Origin: Cryptomeria japonica
Lineage: Eukaryota > Streptophyta > Pinopsida > Cupressales > Cupressaceae
Direction: 5' to 3'
NCBI RefSeq assembly: GCF_030272615.1
Contig: NC_081413.1
Coordinates: 21,580,501-21,644,500, forward strand
Length of the DNA stretch: 64,000 nt
Part shown: piece after piece, positions 1-10,566 of the stretch
Numbering within the stretch: the first letter of the stretch is position 1
Layout of the letters: every line of letters starts with the position of its first letter
Translations under genes and position numbers: made by a program
The notes under the pieces: generated by a model
What the model was told of the DNA's origin: nothing
What the model saw: the letters and a program-made list of their open reading frames with translations, nothing else
The model's database searches: none

Positions 1-288
1 AATTTACTGACCAATTGGTGTAGGTTGCATGATACAGTTGCACATTCTGAGGTTAATTGTGCCTAGTTCAAAAAGATCATAAGGATTGCTCAAGAAAATT
101 CTCAACCAAAATATTGCTCTAATGATGAACCTGATAAAGTTAATACCACAATGTTGGTTGATACGTTCCTGTGCAAATAATTTCAAGATGAAGCTGAATG
201 TGAACCATGTGTTTAAGATGCTCAGGCCTTTCAGACACAAAATAACTACAATCTTAGGAGTCAAGGCAAGGCTCCATTAATAGAGCCA

Positions 289-942
289 CCTCCCTTGATG
301 GGTAGATTTTTACCTCTCGATGAGAATGCAAGTAATAATCCTCACACTCCTAAAGCTTTTCAAAGAGCACTCCTGGGACAAAATCAAGGGAAAGAATATG
401 TTTTGAAATGATCATTTGATGTTACTAAGGAGATGGAGAGTACTGCCACCACTATGTCCCTAATTGAAGTGCTAAGATATTGCCTTGAACAAAAGAGGGC
501 TCTCCTTGGGAAGTTGGAACTATTAGAATCAATTATAACCAACGCCAATGTCAATGCCAACGTCAATAGTGATGCAATTAAGAACCCACCATTTTTACTG
601 AGTTTGATAGATTCAGGTGCTTAAGGAAACATAATGCCATACTCTATGTGTCAGAAGCTCAGTCTCAACCCAGTACGTGCAAACACTAATGTGGTACAAC
701 TACACAAGACTGAGGTTAATGTAATCAGAGAATTAAATAACGTATATATCCAATTGGGTGCTGATTCCCACATATCCTATTATATAGACATTCAAGTAGT
801 GAATATTCCATAGGTATATGGGATGCTCCTTAGTAGGGATTGGTCAAAAACCTTGGGAGGATATTTCTCAACCTGTTTTACATACTTATGGCTTCCATGG
901 AAGGGGGTGAGCAACCAGATCTAGATTGATAGTGAACCCAAG
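289..942 (+). pseudogene. Copy A: gag C-terminus and retroviral-type aspartic protease
   Basis: In the frame that contains 433-624, a gag-tail segment (MSLIEVLRYCLEQKRALL) leads into a protease core, LIDSGA, at about 604-621. DSG is the catalytic aspartate signature of retropepsins, which cut the Gag-Pol polyprotein in the virus-like particle. A conserved stretch with MPYS and later YGMLLSRDW follows. The serine after LIDSGA is replaced by a TAA stop, and further stops are TAG at about 811 and 922. Compared with copy B, a segment of about 33 bp just before the catalytic DSG is missing (B has residues RICGKNLHNYLV there), so this protease is both truncated internally and stop-broken. Confidence 0.75.
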
Positions 943-1625
943 TTGAAAAAGTTAGTCACGGATTATGGGGCTCCCATTGAGGTAGCATATGCTGAAGTGA
1001 GTCTAGGAGTCTATAGAGTCAATCAAATCCTCACTTTCTTCGCACCCAATCTTCCCCAGTTATGTCAAGCAGATATGATTGCTTATAGAGGGTGGATCAA
1101 GGGTTTCACTACAACAGTAAAACAACGGATGCATTTGTTGGGAGATACTATGAAAATAAAAGATTTGCTTCTTCCAAAATGGTGTTGAATAAATCATGTG
1201 GAACACTCAAAGATGTCATGTATCCCATGTCAGAATGAGATTACAAAGTTGATGAGCCCAATCCAATACGAAGATGCTGATCATACCATCAACATGGAAG
1301 AAATTAAAATTCTAGGCTGCAAGGTAGTAGTGCCCCAAATAATGGATCTTATGAGTAAAACTCCGCAACCTAGAGTCTGTAACAGGGAGATCTTTGCAGT
1401 AGAGATTTTCAAACAAGAGGAGGATATCCCTCCTGAGTTCTAGAATGAAGAAACACCATCTCAACCCCAACCTCAAGTGGAACAGATTACTCCTAACACC
1501 TCTAAAGTATACTTGTAACCAGTAATTGAACAACCTTAGGTGTTGCAAGAACTTGAACCCAAGGGACAACAATCACCTCTGGAAGATAATATGATCACGG
1601 ATCCTAAGGTGAAAAATGTAAAGAA
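943..1625 (+). pseudogene. Copy A: pol spacer between protease and first RNase H
   Basis: The same frame continues from the protease for about 230 residues, with a block KLVTDYGAPIEVAYAEVSLG and a second block CIPCQNEITKLM. It then becomes rich in Pro, Gln and Glu (TPSQPQPQVEQ). It has no domain that I recognise. It is conserved in copy B with mainly synonymous or conservative changes, so it was once protein coding. Stops occur at 1186 (TGA), 1441 (TAG) and several later codons. The low-complexity end is probably a flexible linker between enzymatic domains (inference). Confidence 0.6.
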
Positions 1626-1629
1626 ATTG

Positions 1630-2120
1630 AAAAATGAAATATAGTTTTTAAAGTTTGATGGGTCAAGATCTAAGAAAGGTAGTGGAGTGAGTGTAGAGTT
1701 GACCAGTCCAAGAGAGAAAACCTTTCTAGCTTCTTACTGACTCCAATTCCCTTGTACAAATAACATGACAGAGTATGAGGCCCTAGTTAGCGGATTACTT
1801 TTCGCTCATAAGAAGGGAGCTAAATGCTTGAAAGTGTAGGGAGGTTATGAGCTAGTGGTCAAATAAGTGCGAAGCCAATATGCATGTCATGATAAAAGGT
1901 TAGCAGCATATAGGAATAGAGTATGGGGTTTGGTTGAGGATTTTGATGCTTTCGATATTCATTTGGTACCCAGGAAAGTAAACAAAATACCAGATGCATT
2001 GGCCGTAGCAGCTAGTACATTAGAACTAGTGAGCCAATCTCCTCTCAAGAATTTTTCCATGGAGTTGGTCTCCATGCCTACTATGCTTGATAATGTTAAA
2101 CACTTTCATTTTTTTAGGAT
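1630..2120 (+). pseudogene. Copy A: archaeal-type RNase H-like domain (aRNH) placed before RT
   Basis: Residues FLKFDGSRSKKGSG give the first RNase H aspartate (FDGS). NNMTEYEALVSGL supplies the glutamate (TEYEAL). The later block WGLVEDFDAFDIHLVPRK and DALAVAA gives the C-terminal helix and its aspartate region. Known: some plant Tat-branch elements carry a second RNase H of archaeal/RVT_3 type besides the one fused to RT. RNase H removes the RNA strand of the RNA:DNA hybrid during reverse transcription. The position here is between protease and RT. Stops: TAG near 1650 (copy B has TGG there), TGA 1738 and others. The usual third-aspartate stretch (copy B reads GDSELVVK) reads GGYELVVK here, so that aspartate also looks lost. 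Confidence 0.72.
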
Positions 2121-3539
2121 CATACCTACATTATAGCATTTCTTGACAATTCAAGTTCTTTTGAAGAACTAATCATTGATGAGAATAATAGATCCGATGA
2201 TCTTGATGCCGGTAATGATGCTGATATTATGGGTTTACCTACAAATGATATTCCTAAGGGTATGGTCACCTTAGAGAGGCTATTTGACTTTGATTCTAGG
2301 GTAAAAGAGAGATTAATTACAGACTCAGATGCCGGGAAATACAAACCACATAATATTGGTCCAGAAGGCCAAGAGAAGATTGTCTATATTGGGAAAATTT
2401 ACATTCAAAATGAAAGAGAGAAAATTTTATAAATATTGAAAGATTTCATTGATGTAATAGGATGGAGGTACGAATATTTAAAAAATTTTGATACATCGAT
2501 CATCACCCATGTTATTCCCCTAAAACCTAACATAAAATCATTCAGGTAGAAGCAACAACCAGTTAATTCACTGATAAAACCCTTGATTTTCAAGGAAGCA
2601 CAAAAGTTGCTATCTGCTAAAATTATTTTTTTGGTACGTCATTCTACTTGGGTTGCCAATTTGGTACTAGTGAGGAAAAAGAATGCATATATTTGTGTTC
2701 ATTTGGACTTTCGCAACCTCAATAAGGTGTCCGAAAAAGATAATTACCCACTTCCTTCTCTGGATGAGGTACTACAAATAGTCAATGGTTCACAAATGAT
2801 GTCATTTTTAGATGGTTACTCTGGATATAACCAAGTTTTAGTAAACTATGAGGATCGTATGAAAACAATGTTTACGATGAAGTGGGGAATATATGCATAC
2901 CAAAGGATTCCATTTGGGTTAATCAATGTTGGGGCAACCTTCCAAAGAGCAATGTATATGGCCTTCGAAGATTTGATTGGTAAATGTATTATTATTTATA
3001 TGGACGACTTGACTATATTCTCCAAGGTTAGAAAAGATCATCCAGACCACCTCCGAAAAGGACTGGAAAGGTGTCAAAAATATGGGATTTCCCTTAACCC
3101 CAAGAAATGTGTATTTGGAGTGGTTGAAGGAAAGCTTCTCGGCCATGTAATCTCTGAGAGGGGGATATCTATAGACCCGGATCAAGTAGAAGTGTTGTTG
3201 AAGTTACAAATGCCTACCAGTAAAAAGGAGATGAGATCTTTCTTTGGGATGATCAACTTTGTCAGAACGTTTATCACCGGATTTGTAGAGATAGTCAAAC
3301 CATTAAATGAAATGATAAAGAAAGATGCTCAGATTGAATGGACAACTAAAGAAAAAGAGGCCTTCACTCAGATTAAGAAATCCATCATTGAAGCTCCCAT
3401 GTTGACTAGCATGTACTACATTTTGCCATTTTCAATATATTCTTTTTCTTCGTTACACTCAGGAGTAGCTATTTTAATGCAGAGGCAAGCCGAAGATGAG
3501 ACCCGTTGCATTTATGAGCTCTCTTTTCAAGAGTGTTGA
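2121..3539 (+). pseudogene. Copy A: reverse transcriptase
   Basis: After a frame change near 2118 the pol frame continues with a linker (GMVTLERLFDFD) and the entry block of RT. The long open stretch from 2583 carries RT fingers and palm: WVANLVLVRKKNAYICVHLDF, FLDGYSGYNQV, PFGLINVGATFQRAM and the catalytic YMDD at 2997-3008, followed by KYGISLNPKKCVFGV and LLGHVIS. This is the best preserved part of copy A, open for 318 codons. RT makes element cDNA from RNA in the particle. The frame ends at TGA 3537-3539, because one or two bases were lost or gained near 3505. The RNase H continues in the next frame. Confidence 0.85.
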
Positions 3540-3805
3540 GGTTAGATATTCTTCTCTTGAAAAATAGGCTTTCGTGTTAGTGAGAGCAGTTAAGAAATTC
3601 AGGAATTATATCCCGAGGAGTAAAATCTACATGATTGTCCCTGATCAAGTAGTTAAGTCACTGCTTATGTAGTCTGAGCTGGGAGAACATTGAGGGAAAT
3701 GGATGGAAATTTTACAAGAATTTGATCTAGAGATGCATCCAATGAAGTTAGTCAAAGGCCAAGGATTGTCTCAAGCTATGGCGACTGACATCCTTCAAAT
3801 CTAGT
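3500..3805 (+). pseudogene. Copy A: RT-linked RNase H remnant
   Basis: In the frame beginning about 3508 the residues AFMSSLFKSVEVRYSSLEK, then AFVLVRAVKKFRNYI, match the middle of the RNase H that follows RT in Ty3 pol proteins. A block EMHPMKLVKGQGLSQAMA corresponds to its C-terminus. TAG stops interrupt it near 3565 and 3668, with others between. It is absent from copy B, so its state before decay cannot be checked inside the window. Confidence 0.6.
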
Positions 3806-5088
3806 GCCAACAATATACATTGGAATCATTCACTCAGAACCCATGGGACACAGATTTGGTTTTTATATTGCTGAATAATAAGTGTCCTAAGGGGTTGAAA
3901 ACCACACAAAGACAAGCTTTAAGGCTCAAAAGTGCAAATTATATGATTAAGGATTTGACACTTTATATGAAGAATTGTGAAGGTATTTACCTTCGATGTA
4001 TTGATCATCAAGAAGCTCGTAACATGATAGATGAATTCCATGGGAAGTATGGTACAAGTCATGGGTTGACTGGTGCCACTACACATCAAATTTTGAAGGC
4101 TAGATATTACTGGCCTAGTATTTATAAGGATACTCATGAGCATGTTCATCATTGTCATATGTGTCAAACTGCAACTTCCACAGAAAGGAATACCACAATG
4201 CCTCTCCAACCAGTATTCAAGGTAAGACCTTTCGCCCAATGGGCATTGGATTTTATAGGTGTCATTAATCCTAACTTGTCTGTAGGACATAAGTTCAATC
4301 TTACCATGATGGATTATTGCACACGATGGATGAAATCCATTGCATTTCAGAATGCTACTATGGAGGTAGTCTTGAAATTCATTGAACACATCGTCACCAG
4401 GTTTGGCATGCCATTCGCTCAGGTATGTGATAATGGCCCTGTTTTTACTTCTGCACAGTTAATGCAATGGTCATACAAGTATAAGATAATATTGATGTTT
4501 TCATCTAACTAATATCCACAGGGTAATGAAGTAGCTAAATCTACAAACAAGAACATCTTAGATGTCATTAAAAAACTACTCGAGAAAAATCCTAGGAACT
4601 GGCATAATAAATTGAGATACACCTTATGGGCTAATCGAACCAGAGTAAAAGTCACCCTGGAAACTTCTCCATATTACCTTGTTTATGGCCAAACCCCCAT
4701 TTTCCCAATCAACTTACAAATACCGGTCCTTCAGTTAATGAAAGAACTTCAAACTAAGGATCAAGTAGAGGTTCACCTCTTAAATCTGTTAAAATTGGGT
4801 GAAAAAAGGATTAATACTATACAACACTTTGCCAAGCACCAAGTTGTTGTTAAGTGATGGTTTGATAAAAGGGCTAAGGTAAAATCCTTTTGAATCTCTG
4901 ACTTAGTCCTGTTATGGGAAAAGACCAAGGAAAAGAAAGGTGATCACCACAAGTTTGAAAGGTTATGGTTAGGTCCTTACCAAATAGCCAAAATTTTAGG
5001 AGAGAACAACTTTAGGTTAAGCTCTTTGACTAGAGAACAAGTACCATTGCCCATCAATGGTCAGTTCCTCAAACATTACTTTGATTAA
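3806..5088 (+). pseudogene. Copy A: integrase
   Basis: A zinc-binding HHCC module is visible (HHCHMC at about residues 108-113 of the open stretch 3820-4512). It is followed by the DDE core: ALDFIGV (first Asp), VCDNGPVFTS (second Asp) and, after a TAA at 4510 that copy B does not have, the NEVAKSTNKNI block that carries the glutamate region. Integrase inserts the cDNA into chromosomal DNA. The C-terminal block LLWEKTKEKKGDHHKFERLW and GPYQIAKIL is a typical Ty3 integrase tail. No chromodomain follows, and translation ends at TAA 5086-5088. Stops at 4510, 4855 and 4891 break the frame. Confidence 0.82.
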
Positions 5089-5700
5089 CCCCTAGTGAAG
5101 CTTGACTTGTTTTATATAGTAGATTAGATGTTTTTGTTAGATTAAATGTTTTTGTTTCATTTACTTCGTTGTTTGTTTGGGTTTTTTCATGTTTATTGTG
5201 TTTTTGCTTTGTTGCATGCCTATTTCCCTTTTTGTTTTGTTTCTCCATTTCATTTTGTTCATTTCCATTTTGTTGTGTCGAGATATATATATTTATTCTC
5301 AAAGATTCTAAAAGGAAGATATCCTTTGCATGACAAGTTGCCAAATTTTGAGAGACTTCAACTCTCTTCTATTTACAACTTCATTGTCATTTGGTTAATT
5401 TTGAAACCTTTGTCTCCACTCGTTCAAAGTGGTATATAATGGATTAATTATGATTTGATTTTTTGACCCTCAATTGGGAAAGGATAATTTAATAACTTAG
5501 TGCTACCATCACATTAATATACATCAAAATTTTTTGTAAGATATCAGATGAACTATTTTTAAAGTGAAAAATCAGGAGTTTGGATGTTTCATGCTATCCA
5601 TTGTGGTTCCCAACCCAGTAATCAAACTTTAGTGTCTGAAATGTTTCTTAAAAGGTTAATAAAGAGATGAGTCCTATATATTTCATAATGTTTTTATTTT
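5089..5700 (+). other. Copy A: 3' untranslated segment
   Basis: About 610 bp between the pol stop and the purine tract, T-rich at the start. It is repeated in copy B (9929-10539) with only scattered changes. No coding potential was seen; the short open stretches on both strands are low-complexity. Confidence 0.6.
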
Positions 5701-5727
5701 AGAAAAGAAAAGGAAAAGCAAAAGAAA
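5701..5727 (+). promoter_or_regulatory. Polypurine tract of copy A
   Basis: An almost pure A/G run directly precedes TGATCCTCTT. Known: Ty3-type elements prime plus-strand DNA synthesis from a purine tract abutting the 3' LTR, which starts with TG. Copy B has the same arrangement at 10540-10566. This is the reason for placing the LTR start at 5728. Confidence 0.6.
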
Positions 5728-6250
5728 TGATCCTCTTAAAGAAGCTAAAAATGGGTGTTTTGAGTAACCTCCATTGGGGCTATGGATGCCTGACTGGCAG
5801 TGGAGCGTTGCTTAATGGCAACTAGAGGTATCTCTATCGGGGCTATAGATGCCTGACTGACAGCAGAGCTATGCCCAGGATAACCTTGCACGAAACACAT
5901 TGGTTGGCTTCACCTACATAGCTTGGGCTCAGTTTTCGCTGTTTATTTGAATTATTGAAAATGATGGAGTAATAAATCATATGCGCACACTTAAGAGTTA
6001 ATCATGTTCAATTCTAGACTTGATTCTTTGTTCATTGGTTCACTCATCTTTTTCTCTTATACACCATTTTGAATTATAATAGCCTTAGGCGTCAGGTTAA
6101 CCAGAGATTTTGAAGTTCTAAATTGCCTAGAGTCATTTTTCCTAGATAGTCGCCATTTGTTATGCCTTGCATATCTTTCCCCCATTAGTTTCCTTATGTT
6201 AAAATATGGGTCCCCTATTTTTTCCTTGTGTCACTTTATTCTTTTGGTTT
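5728..6250 (+). mobile_element. Truncated LTR-like segment after copy A
   Basis: It starts with TGATCCTCTT right after the purine tract and is homologous to 10567-11087. Similarity stops abruptly at 6250/11087. Inside, a phrase GGGGCTAT(A/G)GATGCCTGACTG occurs twice about 60 bp apart (5775 and 5838). No matching copy lies upstream of copy A in the window, so LTR identity rests on position and on the copy B parallel. Confidence 0.5.
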
Positions 6251-6741
6251 GGATCTATATTTGGAACTGTAATTACTGATTCTTCGAGACGTGACCTAGA
6301 ACTAATGATGACTCTAAATGTTGAACTATTGGAAAGGATGCCCTGAGCTATGGCTATATCGAATTGGAAGGACTATGGATAGGATGGACAATGTGAAAGG
6401 TAAAAAGCATAGGGATCTATCTCTATTGTTTCTCGTCCTAGAACCAGGAATGCTGCAGACCGAGAAAGCTATGGTTACTTTTCTATGTTTGGTGTTAAGG
6501 TAGTAGTAGGCTAACGAGGAATAGGGGAAACACTTCAGACAAGCTCCTTAGGGTAGTAAGGTGTTGGTTTTTCCAGTGAAGCCCGTCCTTTCACCCGAGC
6601 CCACTCATTTACTTTAATCACCTAGGGTTTACTTTGTATGGGATATAGATATCTTATGGCGGCCATAGAATAGTAGGCCTTAAATTAGCACCAATATTTT
6701 TCTTTACATGGCTAATCATTATTCTATTTATCTATGGAGCA
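6251..6741. other. Unexplained 490-bp segment between copies A and B
   Basis: This piece has no counterpart between copy A's tail and head. Its base composition is more even than its surroundings. It contains one 61-codon open stretch (6318-6503) that resembles nothing I know. It could be a private LTR part, an organelle-derived insert or filler joined during the rearrangement that made the tandem copies. I cannot choose among these. Confidence 0.35.
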
Positions 6742-6759
6742 ATTCAATGCTAATGTCAG

Positions 6760-7425
6760 TAGTGATACAATTAAAAACCCACCATTTTTACTGAGTTTGA
6801 GGATATGTGGAAAGAATCTACATAACTATTTGGTAGATTCAAGTGCTTAAGGAAGCATAATGCCCTACTCTATATGGCAGAAGCTCGGTCTCAACCTTGT
6901 ACGTATAAACACTAATGTGGTAAAACTAGACAAGACTAAGGTTAATGTAATCAGAGAATTAAATGATGTATATATGCAATTAGGTGTTGATCCCAGTATA
7001 TCTTGTTATATCGACATTCAAGTAGTGGATATTCCATAGGTATATGGGATGCTCCTTAGTAGGGATTGGTCAAAAACCTTGGGAGGATATTTCTAAACTT
7101 TTTTTACATACTTATGGCTTCCATGGAAGGGGGTGAGCAACCAGATCTAGATTGATAGTGAACCCAAGTTGAAAAAGTTAGTCACGGATTATGGGGCTCT
7201 TAATGAGGTAGCATATGCTGAAGTAAGTCTAGGACTCTATAGAGTCAATCAATTCCTCACTTTCTTTGCACCCACTCTTCCTCAATCATGTCAAACAGAT
7301 ATGTCTTCTTATAGAGGGTGGCTCAAGGGTTTCGCTACAACAATAAAACAAGGGATGTGTTTGTTGGGAGATACTATAAAAACAAAAGATTTGCTTCTTC
7401 CAAAATGGTGTTGAATACATCATGC
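6760..7425 (+). pseudogene. Copy B: aspartic protease and following pol segment
   Basis: Residues RICGKNLHNYLVDSSA show the conserved lead into the catalytic site, but the usual DSG reads DSS (GGT to AGT type change) and a TAA follows. MPYSIWQKLGLN and YGMLLSRDW are present. A stop TAG precedes VYGMLL, as in copy A at the same codon, so this lesion was shared before the copies separated or arose twice at a mutable CAG. From 7169 an 81-codon stretch is open. Confidence 0.72.
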
Positions 7426-7438
7426 AGAACACTCAAAG

Positions 7439-8375
7439 ATGTCATGTATCCCATGTCAGAATGAGATTACAAAGTTGATGAGCTCGGTCCAATTCAAAGA
7501 TGTTGATCATACCATCAACATGGAAGAAATTAAAATTCTAGGTTGCAAGGTAGTAGAGCCCCAAATAATGGATCTTATAAGTAAAACTCCCCAACCTAGA
7601 GAATGCAACAGGGAGATCTTCGTAGTTGAGATTATCAAACAAGAGGAGGATATCCCTCCTGATTTAGAGAATGAAGAAACACCATCTCAACCCCAACCTC
7701 AAGTGGAACATATTACTCCTAACACCTCTGAAGTATTCTTGCAACCAACAATCGAACAACCTCACTAGGTGTTGCAAGATCTTGAACCCAAGAGACAACA
7801 ATCACCTTCGGAAGATAATCTGATCAAATGTAAAGAAATTGAAAGATGAAATATGGTTTTTAAAGTTTGATGGGTCAAGATCTAAGAAAGGTAATGGAGC
7901 AAGCATAGAGTTAACTAGTCGAAGAAGGAAAAACTTTCTAGCTTCTTACCGACTCCAATTCCCTTGTACTAATAACATGACAGAGTATGAGGCCCTAGTT
8001 AGTGGATTACTTTTCACTCATAAGAAGGGAGCTAAATGCTTGAAATTGTAGGGAGATTCTGAGCTAGTGGTCAAATAAGTGTGAAGCCAATATGCATGTC
8101 ACGATAAAAGGTTAGTAGCATATAGGAATAGAGTATGGGGTTTGATTGAGGATTTCGATGCTTTCCATATTCATCTGGTACCTAGGAAAGTAAATAGAAT
8201 ACTAGATGTGTTGGTCGTAGCAGCTAGTATATTAGAACCAGTGAGCCAATCACCTCTCAAGAATTTTTCCATGGAGTTGGTCTCCATGCCTGCTAATATT
8301 AAACACATTCAATTTTTCCAGGATGATACCTACATTGTAGCCTTTCTTGACAATTCAGGCGCTTTTGAAGAATAG
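7439..8375 (+). pseudogene. Copy B: linker and archaeal-type RNase H-like domain
   Basis: The open stretch 7439-7768 holds the CIPCQNEITKLM block and the Pro/Gln-rich linker. The RNase H begins about 7845 with IWFLKFDGSRSKKGNG, then YRLQFPCTNNMTEYEALVSG (Glu), then GDSELVVK after a TAG (third Asp kept), then IEDFDAFHIHLVPRK. Linker and RNase H are in different frames (7439 frame against 7839 frame), so an indel separates them near 7830, where copy A has about 20 bp more. Otherwise this is the better preserved of the two aRNH copies. Confidence 0.7.
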
Positions 8376-8829
8376 ATCATTGATGAGAATAATAGATCCA
8401 ATGATCTTGATGTCGGTAATGATGTTGATATTATGGATTTACCTACAAACATTATTCCTAAGGGTATGGTCAACTTAGAGAGGCTATTTGACTCTGATCC
8501 TAGAGTAAAAGAGAGATTAACTACTGACTCAGATGCCAGGAAATATGAACGACATAATAGTGGTCTAGAAGGCCAAGAGAAGATTGTCTATATTGGGAAA
8601 ATTTGCACTCAAAATGAAAGAGAGAAAATTTTACAAATATTGAAAGAGTTCATTGATGTAATAGCATGGGGCTATGAATATTTAAAAACTTTCAATACAT
8701 TGATCATCACCCATGTTATTCCCCTAAAACCTAACATAAAACCATTCAGGCATAAGCAATGACCGGTTAATTCACTGATAGAACCCTTGTTTTTCAAGAA
8801 AGTACAAAAGTTGCTATTTGCTAAGATTA
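8376..8829 (+). pseudogene. Copy B: remnant of the region before RT
   Basis: The open stretch 8433-8762 (KGMVNLERLFDSD, EKILQILKEFIDVIAWGYEYL, HVIPLKPNIKPFRHKQ) is the conserved approach to RT. It runs to KKVQKLLFAKI and then jumps straight into integrase N-terminal sequence at about 8828. The whole RT palm and RNase H are gone. Confidence 0.72.
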
Positions 8830-9928
8830 AAGATTTGACACTTTATAGAAAGAATTGCGAAGGTATTTACCTTCAATATATTGATCATCAAGAAGCGCGT
8901 AACATGATAGATGAATTCTATGGGAAGTATGGTACAAGTCATGGGTTGACTAGTGCCACATGGGTTGACAAGTCATGAGCATGTTCATCATTGTCATACA
9001 TGTCAAACCGCAACTTCTTAGAGAAAGGAATACCGCCATGCCTCTCCAACCAGTTTTTGAGGTAAGACCTTTCAGCCAATAAGCATTGGATTTTATAGGT
9101 GTCATTAATCCTAACTTGTTCGCAGGATATAAGTTTAGTCTTACCGCGATGGATTATTGCACCCAGTGGACGAAAGCCATTGCGTTTCAGAATGATACTA
9201 TGGAGGTAGTCTTGAAATTCATTGAACACATCATCACCAGGTTTGACATGCCATTCGCTCAGGTATGTGATAATGGCCCTGCTTTTACTTCTGCACAGTT
9301 AATGCAATGGTCATATGAGTATAAGATAATATTGAAGTTTTCATCTAACTACTATCCACAGGGTAATGAAGTAGCTAAATCTATGAACAAGAACATCTTA
9401 GATGTCATTAAAAAGCTACTCAAGAAGAAATCTAGGGGCTGGCATAATCAATTGAGATACGCCTTATGGTGCGATCAAACCAAAGTAAAAGTCGCCCTAT
9501 GAACTTCTCCATAGTACCTTGTTTATGGCAACACCCCCATTTTCCCAATCAACTTACAAATACCTCTCCTTCATTTAATGAAAGAACTTCAAATTGAGGA
9601 TCAAGTAGAGGTTCACCTTTTAAATTTGTTAAAACTGGATGAAAAAAGGATTAATACTCTACAACACTTTACCAAGCACCAAGTTGTTGTTAAGCAGTGG
9701 TTTGATAAAAGGACTAAAGTGAAAGCCTTTTGAATCTCTGACTTAGTCCTGTTATGGGACAAGGCCAAGGAAAAGAAAGGTGAACACCACAAGTTTGAAA
9801 GGTTGTGGTTAGGTCCTTACCAAATAGCCAAAATTTTAGGAGAGAACAACTTTAGGTTATGCTCTTTGACTAGAGAACTTGTACCATTTCCCATCAGTGG
9901 TCAGTTCCTCAATCATTACTTCGATTAA
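8830..9928 (+). pseudogene. Copy B: integrase with disrupted zinc module
   Basis: After the deletion joint the residues IKDLTLYRKNCEGIYLQYI match the A integrase start. Between SHGLTSAT and the MSMFIIV-type continuation about 55 bp of A sequence is replaced by a short filler, removing part of the HHCC module. The DDE core is open from 9086 to 9502: MDFIGV (Asp), VCDNGPAFTS (Asp), and QGNEVAKSMNKNI. The tail ends in GQFLNHYFD and TAA 9926-9928. Stops at 9500 and 9733 remain. Confidence 0.75.
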
Positions 9929-10539
9929 CCCCTAGTGAAGCTTGACCTGATTTATATAGGAGATTAGTTGTTTTTGTTAGATTAGTTGTTTTTGTTTCAT
10001 TTACTTCATTGTTTGTTTGGGTTTTTGTGTGTTTGTTGTGTTTTTTTGCTTTGTTGCATGTCTGTTTCCCTTTTTGTTTTGTTTCTTCATTTTGTTTCGT
10101 TCATTTCTATTTTGTTGTGTCGAGATATATGTAATTATTGTCAAAGATTCTAAAAGGAAGATATCCTTTGGATGACAAGTTGCCAAATTTTGAGAGACTT
10201 TGACTATCTTCTATTTACAGGTTCATTGTCATTTGGTTAATTTTGAAACCTTTGTCTACAATCGTTCAAAGTGGTATAATGGATTAATTATGATTTGAGT
10301 TTTTGACCCTAAATTGGGAAAGGCTAACTTGATAACTCAGCACTACCATCACATTAATATACATCAGAAAGTTTTGTAAGACATCGGATGAACTATTTTT
10401 AAAGTGAAAAATCAGGAGTCTAGATGTTTCATGCTGTCCATTGTGGTTCCCAACCCAATAATCAAACTTTAGTGTTTGAAAATTTTCTTAAAAGGTTAAT
10501 AAAGAGATGAGTCCTATATATTTCATAATGTTTTTTTTT

Positions 10540-10566
10540 AGAAAAGAAAAAGAAAAGAAAAAGAAA
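10540..10566 (+). promoter_or_regulatory. Polypurine tract of copy B
   Basis: An A/G run, interrupted by nothing but purines, immediately 5' of TGATCCTCTT. It parallels the tract at 5701-5727. Confidence 0.6.

Larger units (their letters stand above)
1..5727 (+). mobile_element. Degenerate Ty3/gypsy retrotransposon, copy A (Tat-like, gag end to integrase, 3' purine tract)
   Basis: Seen: a run of retroelement domains in pol order on the plus strand: end of gag, aspartic protease, a first RNase H-like domain, reverse transcriptase with YMDD, the usual RNase H remnant, and integrase, ending at TAA 5088 after the residues GQFLKHYFD. A purine tract (5701-5727) follows. The 5' end lies outside the window. 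At least two frameshifts (near 2118 and 3505) and many stops make it non-functional. No chromodomain is visible after the integrase. Known: this domain set and motifs such as LLSRDW and FLDGYSGYNQV fit the Athila/Tat branch of Ty3/gypsy. Inference: Tat-like lineage. Copy B at 6742-10566 is its nearest relative here and serves as the reference for calling breaks. Confidence 0.88.
6742..10566 (+). mobile_element. Degenerate Ty3/gypsy retrotransposon, copy B (internal deletions)
   Basis: Colinear with copy A from the gag/protease border to the purine tract, in the same orientation. It keeps protease, aRNH and integrase but has lost most of RT and all of the RT-linked RNase H through a deletion of about 1.3 kb. 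A second, smaller deletion is in the integrase zinc module. Several codons that are stops in A are sense in B (for example TGG against TAG in the aRNH), so the copies decayed partly independently. Confidence 0.85.

Noticed and set aside
5089-5440. Phe/Leu-rich reading frame after pol A
   Set aside because: T-rich untranslated DNA; the matching part after pol B is not open in the same way.
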